Shown: piece after piece, positions 48,101 through 52,197 of the stretch | Layout of the letters: every line of letters starts with the position of its first letter | Numbering within the stretch: the stretch's first letter is position 1 | From: Hofstenia miamia | Lineage: Eukaryota > Xenacoelomorpha > Acoela | Reading direction: 5' to 3' | DNA length: 64,000 nucleotides | NCBI GenBank assembly: GCA_004352715.1 | Contig: SCFE01000092.1 | Coordinates: forward strand, 846,471-910,470 | Position numbers and translations under genes: made by a program | Notes under the pieces: generated by a model | Told to the model about the DNA's origin: nothing | The model's database searches: none | What the model saw: only the letters and a program-made list of their open reading frames with translations

Positions 48101-51100
48101 GAGAGAGTGCAAATGGTCGAACAACAGACTACAACTGGTAAAACCGCTTCTAAAACTACATACATTTTAAAAGTGCGAGAACTTTTTGAACATCCTAGCT
48201 TTTCAATGTTAATGCTTCTAAAGAGTAATTATATCATTTATATGTATTTACTTATCAGAACAATACAGAGACCACCTTTAAACAAATAGACTAATGCATA
48301 TATAAGTGACCACAATGAGGTTAATACATACCCGTTGAAGTAAAGGGTCCTCTGTGGCCTCTTGACAAAGGACCATGTGGGCGAAAATCTAAATTTCAAT
48401 TTAACATCCAGAAAGAAGAAATTAAACTACTTCAATGAAACTAAGGGAGTATCGCTGAATCAATGTTAGCTCACTGTCGTTGTATTTGAATTGCGAAGAG
48501 CGTATGTGTGGTGAATTGCTAAATACTTCTTATACAACACTTTGGTAAGATATTCTGTTAAAATACATTGCAATATTCTCTATAATAATACATTCATAAG
48601 TATCTGTCGGCAAATTGAATGATAAAATTATAAATAATTATGCAAAACTCATAGTTCAAGATGGGATTCAATAATTAACAGTATATACAAAAATAATAAA
48701 GGACCAATAAACGTAGGATCGTCTTAAGGTGGGTTTACAACTATCAATGAATTATAATACCTCTAAATTGAGAAGAATGCACTGTTGTTGATACGCTGTT
48801 TAGAGCGTCTCAATTGAACTTGTCTATCACACTTTTATTTGTCATTGATACAGCGTTTACAGCTGACTAATCCCAATTGAATCTTATAATTCAAAACATT
48901 TGGGATTAGAGACATCCCACAGAAACGTTTATTCTTTAACTTTTTCAAGCAATCGGGTCGTGATCCTTTCCTGTTGCATGCCTAGTTTCGAATGAATATA
49001 ATTGATTCAATGTTTACACTAGCGTAATGACTAATTATGAAAGGAATGAAAGACGAAATATCAAAAGTGGTTTGATCACGTCTTTCATCTCAATTGTGGA
49101 CATATGATCGTCTTTCAAGCGTTTACAGCAGTATTAGCGCAATTGATAAGCTCGATTACGCATTCTTTTGATTTCATTAGTTTTATTAATTGATCGTCTT
49201 TCACGGCTGTTTACAGCTGAATTTGTGCTAATTGAGCACTCGATTGCGAAATATTATATTTCATTGATAAGCTGTAAACACACCTTTACTAAACTAGAAA
49301 GACGTCATAAATAATTATTAAACTCTAACCCTTCACCCAATTTTTGAAATGCATTTCATTGCATCATGGCGATGAATTTTTTGGATTTTAAAGTGTTCGG
49401 AGAAGGGTTAGAGGGTCGAGTTTAATAATTATTTTATGATATCATTCCAACTGGATCCCATAAAGTACAATAATGCCACTAGAAGTTCTTATTTATTATG
49501 GTAAATTATAATTCTAATAATGTAAAACATGTATAAGAGTGAAAAACAATACGTACCCATTGTTTTTACCGTTCAGAAGAAAGAACAAATTTCGCACATC
49601 TACATTTTGAGATCCGTGAAAAGGGGGTAAAAAGAAATTCAAATATTCTTGAAATAATTCAACGAAGAAACAGTTGGGATCTTGCCAATAGTTGTTCTAC
49701 AAAATTTACGAAACAATTTTAAATAAAGACTACAAAAATTATAGTAACGTAATTCGTTAAACATTAAATATAGCTCTGATAGTTTAATCATAAACAAATA
49801 TCAAACGTAAGATCCAATGCCGTCATTGAATATACGTAAGAAAAACTATTTAAAAGTACAGAATGCACCATTATTCAGAGAAAACGTCTAACAATAGTAC
49901 AAGTCAAACACATTAAACATTATTAAGCAAAAATTAGTACAGTGAAACGGCCTGACTTTGACCGGCATTCTTGAAATTTCCATAATTCAAACGATTATCG
50001 CAAAAGTTTCCTCTTCATCATATACTATGTGTTGATATCTATAGATATCATAATTTACGCTTTATTTAAAAAAATGGGTAGTGGTCAAAATTACCATTGG
50101 ATGCATTAAAATACTTAGAGATGGGGAAAGAATCTTTGAGTTAAGTTATACATTATTTTATATTTGGTTGCATATTTTACAAAATAAAGGCCTAGATAAT
50201 TTAATGTTATCACTCACTGCTAGTACAGCATCAAAAAGTAAGGCAAAACATTGAAGATGAAAATCTCGAAATACAATGTATCAGAAGCCTTATAAAGCTT
50301 TTCAACTATTAAATGAAAAGGAAATTCATAAGCAACCAAGGTACAAAGTATCTTCAAATTTGAATAGTCCGTGACGAAGAATGTACGAAACTTTCCACTA
50401 CTGGGACGCGTCATCTATCATAACAGTGTCACAATCTACATGATCTGGCCTGGACCTGGATTCCATTATTAACAGAACTAAGTGTATTTCAGTCTTACTT
50501 CAAACATATTTTCCCTCTTGATATCATATATTTGTTCAACAACGTTTGTATCCACGTGGGTAGTTCATGACAAGCTAGAAGCGGATTTCCAATTTAACTG
50601 CGGTCGTTGGTGGCATTAACCACATTTGTTTTAGATTGGTTTCCATGATGGCGTAGATTCTCACCACATTATGATAGTTGGTATTTAACAATTCGTTTGA
50701 CAAGCTATTATGTTTTTGTAATTGGACCATATGTTGGGCAGAATCAAAGTTATTACAATACCAAAATTGTACTTACAAGTAGTAGTTTCAAATCGTTTGA
50801 AAGTGCATTTCAACACACAATATAGTAAAAAGTAGTTTGTCCATGCCATTCAGCACGTTCGAAAATACATGATTAATGAATTGGAGTTCATGAGTTGTTC
50901 GTGTTTTGGGGAAAAAACATGTTTTTATAATTTTCCTGAAAACGTCCAAAAACACCCCGCCGGCCAGTCTTACAATATCGAATATTTTTTGAGAAAATGA
51001 GAAAATGCAAATAAACAAATTTACTTACCAATTGACTCGAGGATGACGCAATGTAGTTAAAAAGGGAAAATATGAAATAGTCAAATGGGGCTGAAATGGA

Positions 51101-52197
51101 AAAAGTTGTACGAAAAACTAGAATAAAAGTTCATACTTAAAAGAATGTAATCTGAAAGCTTATCAAGTGAAACAACGTGGAGTTTTCCTTGATAGAACTG
51201 GGGAATTCTACCCTGGAGTACAGACTTTCTAACAGCTTCCTAAAGAACAATAGTAAATAACGAATCTTAAGACTTGTATGTTAACTTTACCGATGAATAT
51301 AATGCTCTATAGAAACTTGCTTGTTAAGTACGTACTGCAATATTGTCAAGGTTGGCAAAAAGTGTATTTTAAACGCTTAAAACAATGTTTTTAGACAGAC
51401 CCATCTCAAGATACTAAAATTTTATTGAAAACACATAGTAACAAACAGTGAATTATGATCAATTTAGCAACATTCATTTTTGTATCATACATGTAAACAA
51501 AATTTAAGTTTTGCTATTTTTTCGTAGAAAATTGATTATGAAAACAGGAATGGACGAAATGCAAAAACTATTTTCCAAAATGTCCATAAATTTCTGAATA
51601 AATTTGAAAATAAAACATTGAAAAAACAATTGTTTTAAATCGTGAATTGCGCTACGTTAATGACATACAAATTATTAAAAATGTTAATATTATTGATCAA
51701 AATTAATACTACCGGGAGACTTGCAAAGGGATATTGATAATTCCAATTTCCAATTAAATCTATTTGAAGAATAGAAAGCAATAAATGGCCAGTTGGTCTG
51801 AAAAATGCATTTATTGTATGCTTAACAGAATTCTCACTATAACTTAAAACCGAGCGGAAGCCCCAGTCTTGAGTTGGATCAAAGATATTGTTGATGATGT
51901 TGGGTAAAACATCAGCTAAATCCTAAAATACTAGAAAAGTAATAAATTGTAAAAGGCTGTAGTGTGAAAATATCCTTACTAATAAGCAGTCTATTCAAAT
52001 CATGAGAAATACTAACTCGGAGAGAAAATGTGGAAATAACTAAGTCCAAGTGTTTACATTTTTCCTTTGGTGAACGTAGAGCATAAACTTTTTTTAATTC
52101 TTCCTAGAATATATATATATATTACAATAAATATTTAAAGAATTTCACTTACATAAATTGCCTTAGTAGCATGTGATGGGGAGAATTGGGTATTCAT
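8476..52197 (-). CDS. SMPD4: SMPD4-like sphingomyelin phosphodiesterase 4 (neutral sphingomyelinase 3), multi-exon, partial
   Basis: Host gene on the minus strand. The family hydrolyses sphingomyelin to ceramide and phosphocholine at the ER and nuclear envelope, and human SMPD4 is linked to nuclear pores. Fifteen exons are recognised between 52197 (ATG) and 8476, listed in the block entries. Diagnostic family peptides, compared from memory, are PFDYFIF (exon 5), DHLRIVRNFIKHVHYFTNSF (exon at 44741-44901), LLLETWLSFIQPWRYAS (44205-44378), FYTQVFIEFLPHFLRIDL (43689-43809) and GDPVLQPIRSYE (8476-8604). Their order along the gene matches the vertebrate protein. Most junctions have GT-AG ends and compatible phase. 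Four junctions do not match: 51029/49696, 48332/44901, 42526/20268 and 18575/8998. Unfound small exons are therefore expected. The C-terminal membrane segment is not found. Introns are 47-64 bp where uninvaded and up to about 22 kb where transposons have entered. Confidence 0.85.
9184..9615. other. Unassigned open frame with assembly gap and duplicated 139-bp flanks
   Basis: A plus-strand frame of about 90 codons starts at 9184 (IIGPDGQIKKIKY, then YLGIGVGN) and resembles nothing I know. It runs into a 21-N gap at 9456-9476. The 139 bp on each side (9317-9455 and 9477-9615) are identical except for T at 9443 versus G at 9603, which turns an open frame into one ending at TG(A). The duplicate is probably two unmerged alleles or contig ends. 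Confidence 0.6.
10276..12258 (+). CDS. Kolobok/Mutator-like-domain transposase, long open frame
   Basis: Open from the stop at 10273 to TGA at 12258 (660 codons). No in-frame ATG precedes the conserved FHGNRYT motif at about 10339-10359, so the initiator was lost or lies in an upstream exon. In order: basic N-terminus with an RSRS stretch; acidic Ser-rich region (10580-10640); a zinc-ribbon-like CRFC...KCSNKNC near 10715-10812; and the catalytic core. Likely catalytic residues are D in VSTDGTYMTRGHTS (11122), D in FLGDGDTNSFSKV (about 11415-11425) and E in QNSNESINNLIW (11914). Near the C-terminus is the FNDGMTHLKNVL helix. A 102-bp copy of the gene's own 3' end is embedded at 11569-11670, which may disable the protein. 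Family assignment is from recalled motifs and from the TTAA ends. Confidence 0.75.
   Translation, partial: FYRFRYFSCQQNRHHKTKKTTFHGNRYTHGSDDRSRSRSTESKVVVDRDSDPSPRPSTSTGITHDEGPSVSEIRTPKRVAQTPIPSGSAKKLKLMYNVFKSNSDNEDSASDSEEHSDQTNGKILSETGYRIIDMAILKHQIANQVSCRFCHYTVDLVEVDRKGLGSLFSFKCSNKNCREQVPFPSNEQINVCPSGSLKVHSVNRQSCFAIKCIGGGRQDLATFCGAMNLPPPIEKSSFQQVKARFERAVKDASSTSMKNAAKIEYDMADESASTSRDIDVSTDGTYMTRGHTSNIGVTTTIGLVTGKTLDYGVRSKVCKMCDYWNSKDKSSAEYKAWRATHSQYCTITHTGSSGSIESDIAVEIFCRSEVKYNLRYTRFLGDGDTNSFSKVEKSKPYGDTAVTKIECTGHIQKRMGTRLRKVKTTNSGKKLEASFEARRERRRRKLATEESKKISEGFPYASGEHNLDGMRKGVWSIYFHKLSADKHPSHELCDPKWCKFLKDPSKYRHKNCLPEAIMNLIKPIFRDLSHPDLLNKCLDGFTQNSNESINNLIWKFCPKVKNHGIQSVNIAVGIAVIIFNDGMTHLKNVLINLGLPYGHFSARYFKYRDEMRIRAAEKKASEASFEARRERRRRKLATEESKKISEGFPYASGEHVKEKN
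11569..12240. repeat. 102-bp in-frame duplicate inside the Kolobok transposase
   Basis: Sequences 11569-11670 and 12139-12240 are identical but for one base (T versus C in the codon for alanine). Both are read in frame and give the basic segment RRERRRRKLATEE followed by GFPYASGEH. The second copy sits at the protein's C-terminus, where this family ends. The first sits mid-protein, where related proteins, as I recall them, carry a different 'LSDGK...GRLTD' linker. Confidence 0.9.
12856..13189. other. Intergenic/intronic, nothing recognised
   Basis: AT-rich flank between the Kolobok-like element and a hAT fragment, without a convincing frame. Confidence 0.4.
13190..13410 (+). pseudogene. hAT transposase C-terminal (dimerisation) fragment
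   Basis: The 3' part reads MSPDVKRLFSASGNTLPKKR and then ENLLLLRIN, matching the hAT C-terminal dimerisation signature (S.ERLFS.AG......R......L..L). The 5' part is frame-shifted (DILKFW). No terminal repeats are associated. Confidence 0.75.
13411..14426. other. Unassigned region
   Basis: Two plus-strand frames (13602-13883 and 14019-14234) have no motif I recognise. The second starts MTMDDTIRVNRGELKPMF and may be a degraded transposase. It is low-complexity and AT-rich elsewhere. Confidence 0.35.
14427..15663 (+). mobile_element. P-element-like transposon, internally deleted, with 8-bp target duplication
   Basis: Flanked by an exact 8-bp duplication TGTTGAAT (14419-14426 and 15664-15671). 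The ends begin CA, as in P elements. The inverted termini are long (about 60 bp, imperfect): the left contains GAATAACAGGAGGTGACACA (14437-14456) and GTGTAGGTAGGAAAATTTT, and the right contains their complements. The 1.24-kb unit keeps only the C-terminal part of a THAP9/P transposase. A full-length element would be well over 2.5 kb, so this is a deletion derivative that would need a transposase supplied in trans. Confidence 0.88.
14749..15502 (+). pseudogene. P/THAP9 transposase C-terminal remnant
   Basis: Two frames. The first, 14749-14967, contains VMLGEFQSDPLEHQFGIYRQ, the 'Q-DPLE-FFG--R' signature of THAP9/P transposases, which carries the last acidic catalytic region. After a frame change the second, 15020-15502, contains IVYVAGFIVAKF, the family's C-terminal 'Y.AG.V..K' helix. 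It ends in a Lys/Arg-rich tail. The THAP DNA-binding domain, leucine zipper and GTP-binding region are missing. Confidence 0.8.
15672..17239 (+). other. Unassigned region with two linked plus-strand frames
   Basis: From about 16231 to 16910, plus-strand frames read GKKFEAQTNKNFHVWCGLSQ and, after a frame change near 16566, a 106-codon frame (16590-16910) with ENLWNCIVDP-like and VYDIWERFVTKERESIMRNL segments. The last is helical and looks like genuine protein, but I do not recognise the family. It could be a decayed mobile-element gene or a host gene fragment. The rest is AT-rich with no signal. Confidence 0.35.
17240..18045 (+). pseudogene. mariner transposase remnant
   Basis: Degenerate mariner (DD34D group) sequence. 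The linker 'RRPFSLNKENKTALIKSLVE' and 'IAEELNFPK' helix are near 17282-17400, TEDETWALFY (first D) is near 17517-17545, 'NNARVHKS' (second D changed to N) is near 17763-17787, and PYSPELKHCDRWLFKSLK (third catalytic site) is near 17838-17890. The second and third sites carry substitutions, and there are several frame shifts and stops. Confidence 0.75.
18046..18574. other. SMPD4 intron, nothing firm
   Basis: Follows the GTAAGT donor at 18574. A minus-strand stretch at about 18290-18400 reads GSLPRKKDKF and later helical residues, but stops precede it in frame, and it was not accepted as an exon. Confidence 0.4.
18575..20268 (-). CDS. SMPD4: SMPD4 exons 20144-20268 and 18575-18679
   Basis: Exon 20144-20268 (125 nt) has acceptor TATACTTTAG and donor GTAAGT. 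After two leading bases it encodes 41 codons including LTDYTQDN and LKTSADMLRHFFS. Exon 18575-18679 (105 nt, 35 codons) has acceptor TCATTTTTAG and donor GTAAGTATAT. It starts IPAVVLSSL and contains YFPECEDKDN. The junction is in phase (0). Together they align with the family segment that reads 'LEKALEYLRQIFRLSEAQL' and then 'LPDC' in vertebrates. The two exons are separated by a 1.46-kb intron without a recognised insertion. Identity rests on short similarity plus strand, order and phase, so it is less certain than the 5' block. Confidence 0.7.
20269..20868. other. SMPD4 intron, nothing recognised
   Basis: Short chance frames only. It sits between the SMPD4 acceptor at 20269 and the left terminus of the recombinase-bearing unit at 20869. 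Confidence 0.4.
22326..25027 (+). CDS. Crypton-like tyrosine recombinase with N-terminal C2H2 finger, nine exons
   Basis: Exons 22326-22405, 22577-22714, 22875-23134, 23279-23337, 23461-23529, 23553-23720, 23763-23896, 23937-24262 and 24438-25027 join with matching phase to 607 codons plus TGA. The N-terminal part has a C2H2 finger (CAFCSKKCTSISRHVKVH, about 22923-22976) and further Cys pairs (CRICQYC). The catalytic part has LVAYILCQNGCRPATIENVT (box I Arg, about 23818-23880), ILIRKELQTLSANA (box II Arg, about 24452-24495), LEHNENTANRVY (box III His and the nucleophilic Tyr, about 24526-24566) and an acidic C-terminus with DDTDSDF. These match the arrangement in Crypton-derived proteins of fish and cnidarians ('RPG...NMT' motif), recalled from memory. 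Exon boundaries at 23134/23279 and the 23-nt intron 23530-23552 are the weakest points. It is antisense within an SMPD4 intron. Confidence 0.7.
22668..22894 (+). repeat. Duplicated exon-intron cassette in the recombinase gene
   Basis: The end of exon 22577-22714, its intron, and the start of the next exon are repeated. 'TCTAGC-C-ACAGGAAAAG..CTCA..' begins at 22669 and again near 22795. Each copy is followed by GTAAGAATTTTTAACATTGA and an acceptor with GTC(A/G)ATTTTTGCCCAGCCTA. The second copy lacks the 5 bases GATGA before the donor. The extra exon so created (22757-22832, 76 nt) would break the frame if included, while skipping it joins 22714 to 22875 in frame. Confidence 0.8.
23399..25301 (+). 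promoter_or_regulatory. Eight copies of a TCAGCCAAAGGA motif in introns and 3' flank
   Basis: Exact or near-exact copies start at 23399 (intron), 24296 and 24397 (intron), and 25070, 25126, 25182, 25236 and 25290 (downstream of the stop at 25027). All are on the plus strand. The consensus is TCAGCCAAAGGA followed by ATGC or GAGA. Copies at 25070 and 25236 carry substitutions. The function is unknown: a splicing or RNA-processing element, or a recombinase binding site, are both possible. Confidence 0.75.
25107..25250. repeat. 56-bp tandem repeat, about 2.5 copies
   Basis: CAGTGGGAATGTAT recurs at 25107, 25163 and 25219, a 56-bp period. Each unit carries one copy of the TCAGCCAAAGGA motif. It lies in the 3' flank of the recombinase gene. 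Confidence 0.85.
26333..27099. other. SMPD4 intron, nothing recognised
   Basis: AT-rich. A plus-strand frame 26902-27093 (VEKFFANITPEHKVSLEAYM) may be the decayed start of the exonuclease-bearing sequence that follows. Confidence 0.35.
27100..28040 (+). pseudogene. YqaJ-like exonuclease remnant
   Basis: The 3' half reads IFAATSDGLSNDYVIEIKSS (about 27727-27790), which holds the D...E-X-K nuclease motif of YqaJ/lambda-exonuclease family proteins. It is followed by QIQMQMFLCNRKKGIVLCKP (about 27858-27915) and KVDYDIDFA, the usual 'QVQ.QM...C' and 'V..D' elements. Upstream pieces (SHIWFALVASHLKRK near 27509-27555) may be the family's N-terminal region. Stops and frame shifts occur throughout, and a run of ten G begins near 27600. 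In animals such genes are carried by several large mobile elements and by DNA viruses; nothing here says which. Confidence 0.65.
28041..30818. other. Largely unassigned; several short frames
   Basis: Contains an (AT)n tract at 28139-28156. A minus-strand frame at 28508-28741 (DAFTFEAQKILIAI) lies in the right order and strand for a missing SMPD4 exon but lacks a donor site. Plus-strand frames at 28790-29056, 29381-29572 and 29569-29928 (FTASEPLYLVCLCYKV) and a degraded reading at 30060-30480 (GIAGPSLISTNGKFTLTN) have no recognisable family. They may belong to the same decayed element as the exonuclease. Confidence 0.35.
30819..31779 (-). mobile_element. hAT transposon, deleted, with 8-bp target duplication
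   Basis: Ends are CAGAGTTGCAAATGGGCC at 30819 and, on the complement, CAGAGTTGCAAGTGAACTGG ending at 31779. Flanking 8-mers TGCCAGCT (30811-30818) and TACCAGCT (31780-31787) differ by one base. Subterminal GGCCCAAGCCCA repeats are typical of one hAT group. Minus-strand coding remnants include SKKPRIESTDPFFDYL (near 31370) and the C-terminal dimerisation signature QSKRDFSHAGLIITSKRSLI (about 31075-31130). The internal part of the transposase is missing. Confidence 0.85.
31780..32479. other. No recognisable gene
   Basis: AT-rich, with only chance frames (for example minus 32040-32240). Confidence 0.4.
32480..34055 (+). pseudogene. CACTA/EnSpm-like transposase remnant
   Basis: Several frames in order. 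First is a 'MSLWPIWLQIASMPLPIRSS' type segment (about 32561-32625) with ILAGIWFGVGKPNW (about 32635-32675). Next is NFIQFNGYFGCTVCLAKG (about 32810-32860), the CX2C core of the family, with YPYEQFSLRN. Then come ALNIFVKTSVRLYGNNF and YNVHGFLHLSEQ (33335-33430) with FGYESANYHLIR, the segment found in DUF4218-type CACTA proteins. The last frame, 33864-34055, has CKCVAFKHNECFVIIDVIE. Many stops and shifts show that it is dead. Termini with CACTA were not located. Confidence 0.7.
34474..34610 (-). CDS. Exon-like open segment, unknown gene (possibly SMPD4 intron-embedded exon)
   Basis: A minus-strand open stretch after a good acceptor (AATTCTATTCAG, exon start 34610). It ends at GTGAGTAAC (34473) or at an earlier GTAACA (34487). 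It reads VNRRYYNVTLSDYHY and FVPEYGEFGVEDHPREVDDL, is clearly richer in G+C than its surroundings, and starts in the phase that the SMPD4 exon 42526-42753 leaves. I do not recognise the peptide, and it does not obviously align with SMPD4. It could be a lineage-specific exon, an exon of a nested gene, or chance. Confidence 0.35.
34611..35852. other. No gene; telomere-like GGTTAG stretch and a short imperfect duplication
   Basis: At 34620-34665 the sequence runs through several TTAGGGTT/TTTGG units, too short to call a telomeric array. Two imperfect copies of a 55-60 bp unit (TTTATTGA.ATTACA.GCATGTT.(A)CATGGTAAGTC) lie near 35285-35340 and 35392-35450. Confidence 0.45.
35961..36827 (+). CDS. 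Gag-like protein of the LTR retrotransposon
   Basis: 288 codons from ATG 35961, 20 bp after the left LTR. The N-terminal half is helical capsid-like (GEAFEVYNNLP near 36190, FIHRKLNFNESVDYYASDLK near 36305-36365). The C-terminal part is basic, Asn/Arg-rich, and holds one CCHC zinc knuckle (CFNCHVLGHIAINC, 36711-36752), then a Gly-rich tail. This is the nucleic-acid-binding gag of a retrotransposon. The frame is intact. Its end overlaps the start of the pol frame by about 80 nt in a different frame, so pol is probably made by ribosomal frameshifting. Confidence 0.85.
   Translation: MDEEQMTTMIAAAVKAAMENLSSVPSTLRTGPSMKIESFVRPFSGKTNFVEWIKKYQLVSGQFSCNNTQMLPLYLEGEAFEVYNNLPNEVKLDYEKLLEALRLAFCKSESEAYAEFIHRKLNFNESVDYYASDLKNLASLFGIKDPESNSTVRMQFLHGLPDDIATLVRALFGNSLSTKDLDTLVQSAKQIISSNLGETVNIMGAMSSVRNNSTTFNRRWESGQRNRQIEFRSPGVQPNNVQRSYNENRKCFNCHVLGHIAINCPETRKGSGNGNGGSGARQPFPPNQ
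36749..40182 (+). pseudogene. Pol of the LTR retrotransposon, one frameshift
   Basis: Open 36749-39091. It has a protease-like segment with GLDTYSSKSFIS (about 36880-36920), then reverse transcriptase with VLDFTCLNQHV near 37570-37610, KLLDLTKAYLQI near 37690 and the YVDD active site at 37886-37897. RNase H follows with LYTDASDVG near 38320, IAELEAVIEGL near 38440 and DSMVVYNWL near 38510. A one-base frame change in a run of seven T near 39050-39057 separates it from the integrase frame (39022-40182). That frame has a zinc-binding HLETGH...C..C region, catalytic D in EVDVLHI (about 39192), D in VRSDSGPDV (about 39355-39385) and E in ESQGCVERTNR (about 39452-39485). Apart from that indel the frame is clean, so an assembly homopolymer error is possible. 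Confidence 0.85.
40173..40380 (+). repeat. 3' LTR, 208 bp
   Basis: TG...CA boundaries (TGTTATG ... GAGAACA), preceded by the polypurine tract. Its last 89 bp repeat 35853-35941 with two differences. Confidence 0.85.
40390..41116 (+). pseudogene. mariner-like transposase remnant (same broad group as 2251-3448)
   Basis: Starts directly at the 3' LTR junction with a helix-turn-helix reading STRIIESTTSIPQRSVHQIL (about 40425-40485). It continues to NILFTEECHF (first catalytic D replaced by E-E context, about 40600-40630), NPKNFVIWNSN and KPIHWRKVTVF. A deletion then removes the second catalytic region. The C-terminus ends EQSGAHFQHIL at 40996. The right terminus is CTTTTGACTCACCCTG ending at 41116, followed by TA, the usual mariner end. 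An (AT)n tract sits at 40828-40850. Confidence 0.65.
41190..42110 (-). pseudogene. Tc1/Tc3-like transposase remnant
   Basis: On the minus strand, frames in order show LTPKNIKYRLGF near 41770-41800, a 'VILTDDS' first catalytic site near 41715-41735, TLPFVKN..SIIIW near 41590-41635, a GLFSVIQ/WFIFSN region near 41545-41560, the HDSAPAHNA second site near 41430-41455, and DLWPSSYPDLNHIENCWAKL (catalytic E) at about 41320-41380. Several frame changes make it non-functional. The N-terminal end runs toward the (AT)n/assembly gap at 42144-42336. Confidence 0.75.
42144..42336. repeat. (AT)n microsatellite containing an assembly gap
   Basis: AT dinucleotides at 42144-42173 and 42316-42335 enclose 142 N (42174-42315). 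The gap probably reflects an unresolved microsatellite length. Confidence 0.9.
42526..44901 (-). CDS. SMPD4: SMPD4 central exons (44741-44901, 44205-44378, 43689-43809, 42526-42753)
   Basis: Four consecutive exons with GT-AG ends. Phases join 161 nt (ends 2) to 174 nt (1...2), to 121 nt (1...0), to 228 nt (0...0). They encode, in order, DHLRIVRNFIKHVHYF; DDYIVKPFYNLLIRTLHTW plus LLLETWLSFIQPWRYASP; FVFAYLPFYTQVFIEFLPHF plus VDMLYRLTK; and VYSENNLKEFIKESEDILLK with a Ser-rich tail. Each matches a successive block of vertebrate SMPD4: the 'EHVLVVRLLLKHLHAFANS', 'WLSYLQPWRYAP', 'MYTKLFVGFLNR' and 'VFAQPNLAEMIQK' regions. This is the strongest evidence for the gene's identity. Introns here are 300-670 bp with no recognised insertion. 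The next exon downstream was not found before 20268. Confidence 0.88.
45545..46390 (+). pseudogene. IS630/Tc1-like transposase remnant inside an SMPD4 intron
   Basis: The N-terminal helix-turn-helix remnant 'KYRKTGSWESGHKRRA' is near 45585-45635. The catalytic part has IIYVDEVGFNITL (first D, about 45910-45948), ARSNKIRGINYSACSAM (about 45990-46040), a damaged second site near 46140, and PFLNSIEEMFSKWKGLV (third site, about 46222-46272). Of the multiple stops the first is at 45948. The superfamily is that of the short 'DDE endonuclease' proteins found in many invertebrate genomes. Terminal repeats were not found. Confidence 0.75.
46391..47061. other. SMPD4 intron, one small hydrophobic frame
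   Basis: A 40-codon plus-strand frame at 46827-46949 (starting MNFSITDFNTLYNFL, then a hydrophobic stretch ending FIAFAAILN) looks membrane-like but has no supporting context. Otherwise nothing. Confidence 0.3.
47062..47654. other. Assembly gap with duplicated 286-bp flanks
   Basis: 21 N at 47348-47368 lie between two 286-bp stretches that appear identical (47062-47347 and 47369-47654). The true locus probably carries one copy. Confidence 0.85.
47940..48043. mobile_element. Isolated hAT terminus
   Basis: On the complement, reading from 48043 leftward, the sequence begins CAGAGATGGAATCGGACTAA and contains three CGGATC(C/G)GAT-type repeats. This is the style of one hAT subterminal region. The other end is missing. 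Confidence 0.5.
48332..49696 (-). CDS. SMPD4: SMPD4 exons 49570-49696 and 48332-48388
   Basis: Exon 49570-49696 (127 nt) has acceptor AATTTTGTAG and donor ACG|GTAAAA. It encodes NNYWQDPNCFFVELFQEYLN and FFLPPFHG, aligning with the 'TSDCAYFILVDRYLSWFLP' block of the family. It leaves one base that joins exon 48332-48388 (57 nt; acceptor GAAATTTAG, donor GTATGT), which gives a short basic stretch with GPLSRGHRGPF. The intron between them has been enlarged by a Harbinger-type MITE (48727-49285) and a small inverted repeat. The next family block ('SETLLQVFVEMWL') should follow at 44.9-48.3 kb but was not identified. Confidence 0.78.
48727..49285. mobile_element. Harbinger-type MITE, 559 bp, TTA target duplication
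   Basis: The left end is AGGTGGGTTTACAACTATCA (48727). The right end is the complement of AGGTGTGTTTACAGCTTATC, ending at 49285. TTA flanks both sides (48724-48726 and 49286-49288), the 3-bp duplication of PIF/Harbinger. Internally GTTTACAGC recurs near 48852, 49120, 49207 and in the termini. Non-coding. Confidence 0.8.
49309..49437. repeat. Small inverted-repeat element
   Basis: AATAATTATTAAACTCTAAC at 49313 is mirrored by the complement of AATAATTATTAAACTCGACC, ending near 49435. CTAACCCTTC lies in both arms, giving a fold-back unit of about 130 bp, probably a MITE. Confidence 0.6.
49700..51028. other. SMPD4 intron, unassigned frames
   Basis: Minus frames at 50220-50414 and 50788-51018 are open but do not fit the SMPD4 order; the first has a stop before any donor. 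The phase mismatch between the flanking exons (51029 and 49696) means that a small exon may be hidden here. Confidence 0.4.
51029..52197 (-). CDS. SMPD4: SMPD4 exons 1-5 with start codon
   Basis: ATG at 52197. Exon 1 (52153-52197) encodes MNTQFSPSHATKAIY and is followed by a 49-bp intron. Exon 2 (51980-52103) starts EELKKVYALRSPKEKCKHLD. Exon 3 (51713-51915) contains TDVLPNIINNIFDPTQDWGF and LIGNWNYQYPFASLP, matching the family's 'LHTIFPWLVESIFG' and 'DYKFDFPVSYLPGPV' regions. Exon 4 (51137-51239) contains VRKSVLQGRIPQFYQGKL. Exon 5 (51029-51089) contains PFDYFIFSLLTTL, matching 'NPFEYYIFFFAL'. All junctions within this block are GT-AG and in phase (0, 1, 0, 1). For exon 3 the acceptor at GGATTTAG|CTG was chosen because the upstream AG gives a stop. 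The ATG is preceded by GCTATTTTCAG|TAAATT, so a 5' untranslated exon may lie upstream. Confidence 0.88.

Noticed and set aside
50220-50414. Minus-strand frame (SDTLYFEIFIFNVLPYF) as the SMPD4 'SETLLQVFVEMWL' exon
   Set aside because: It lies upstream of exon 49570-49696, which is out of order for that block, and a TAG precedes the GTGAGT donor.
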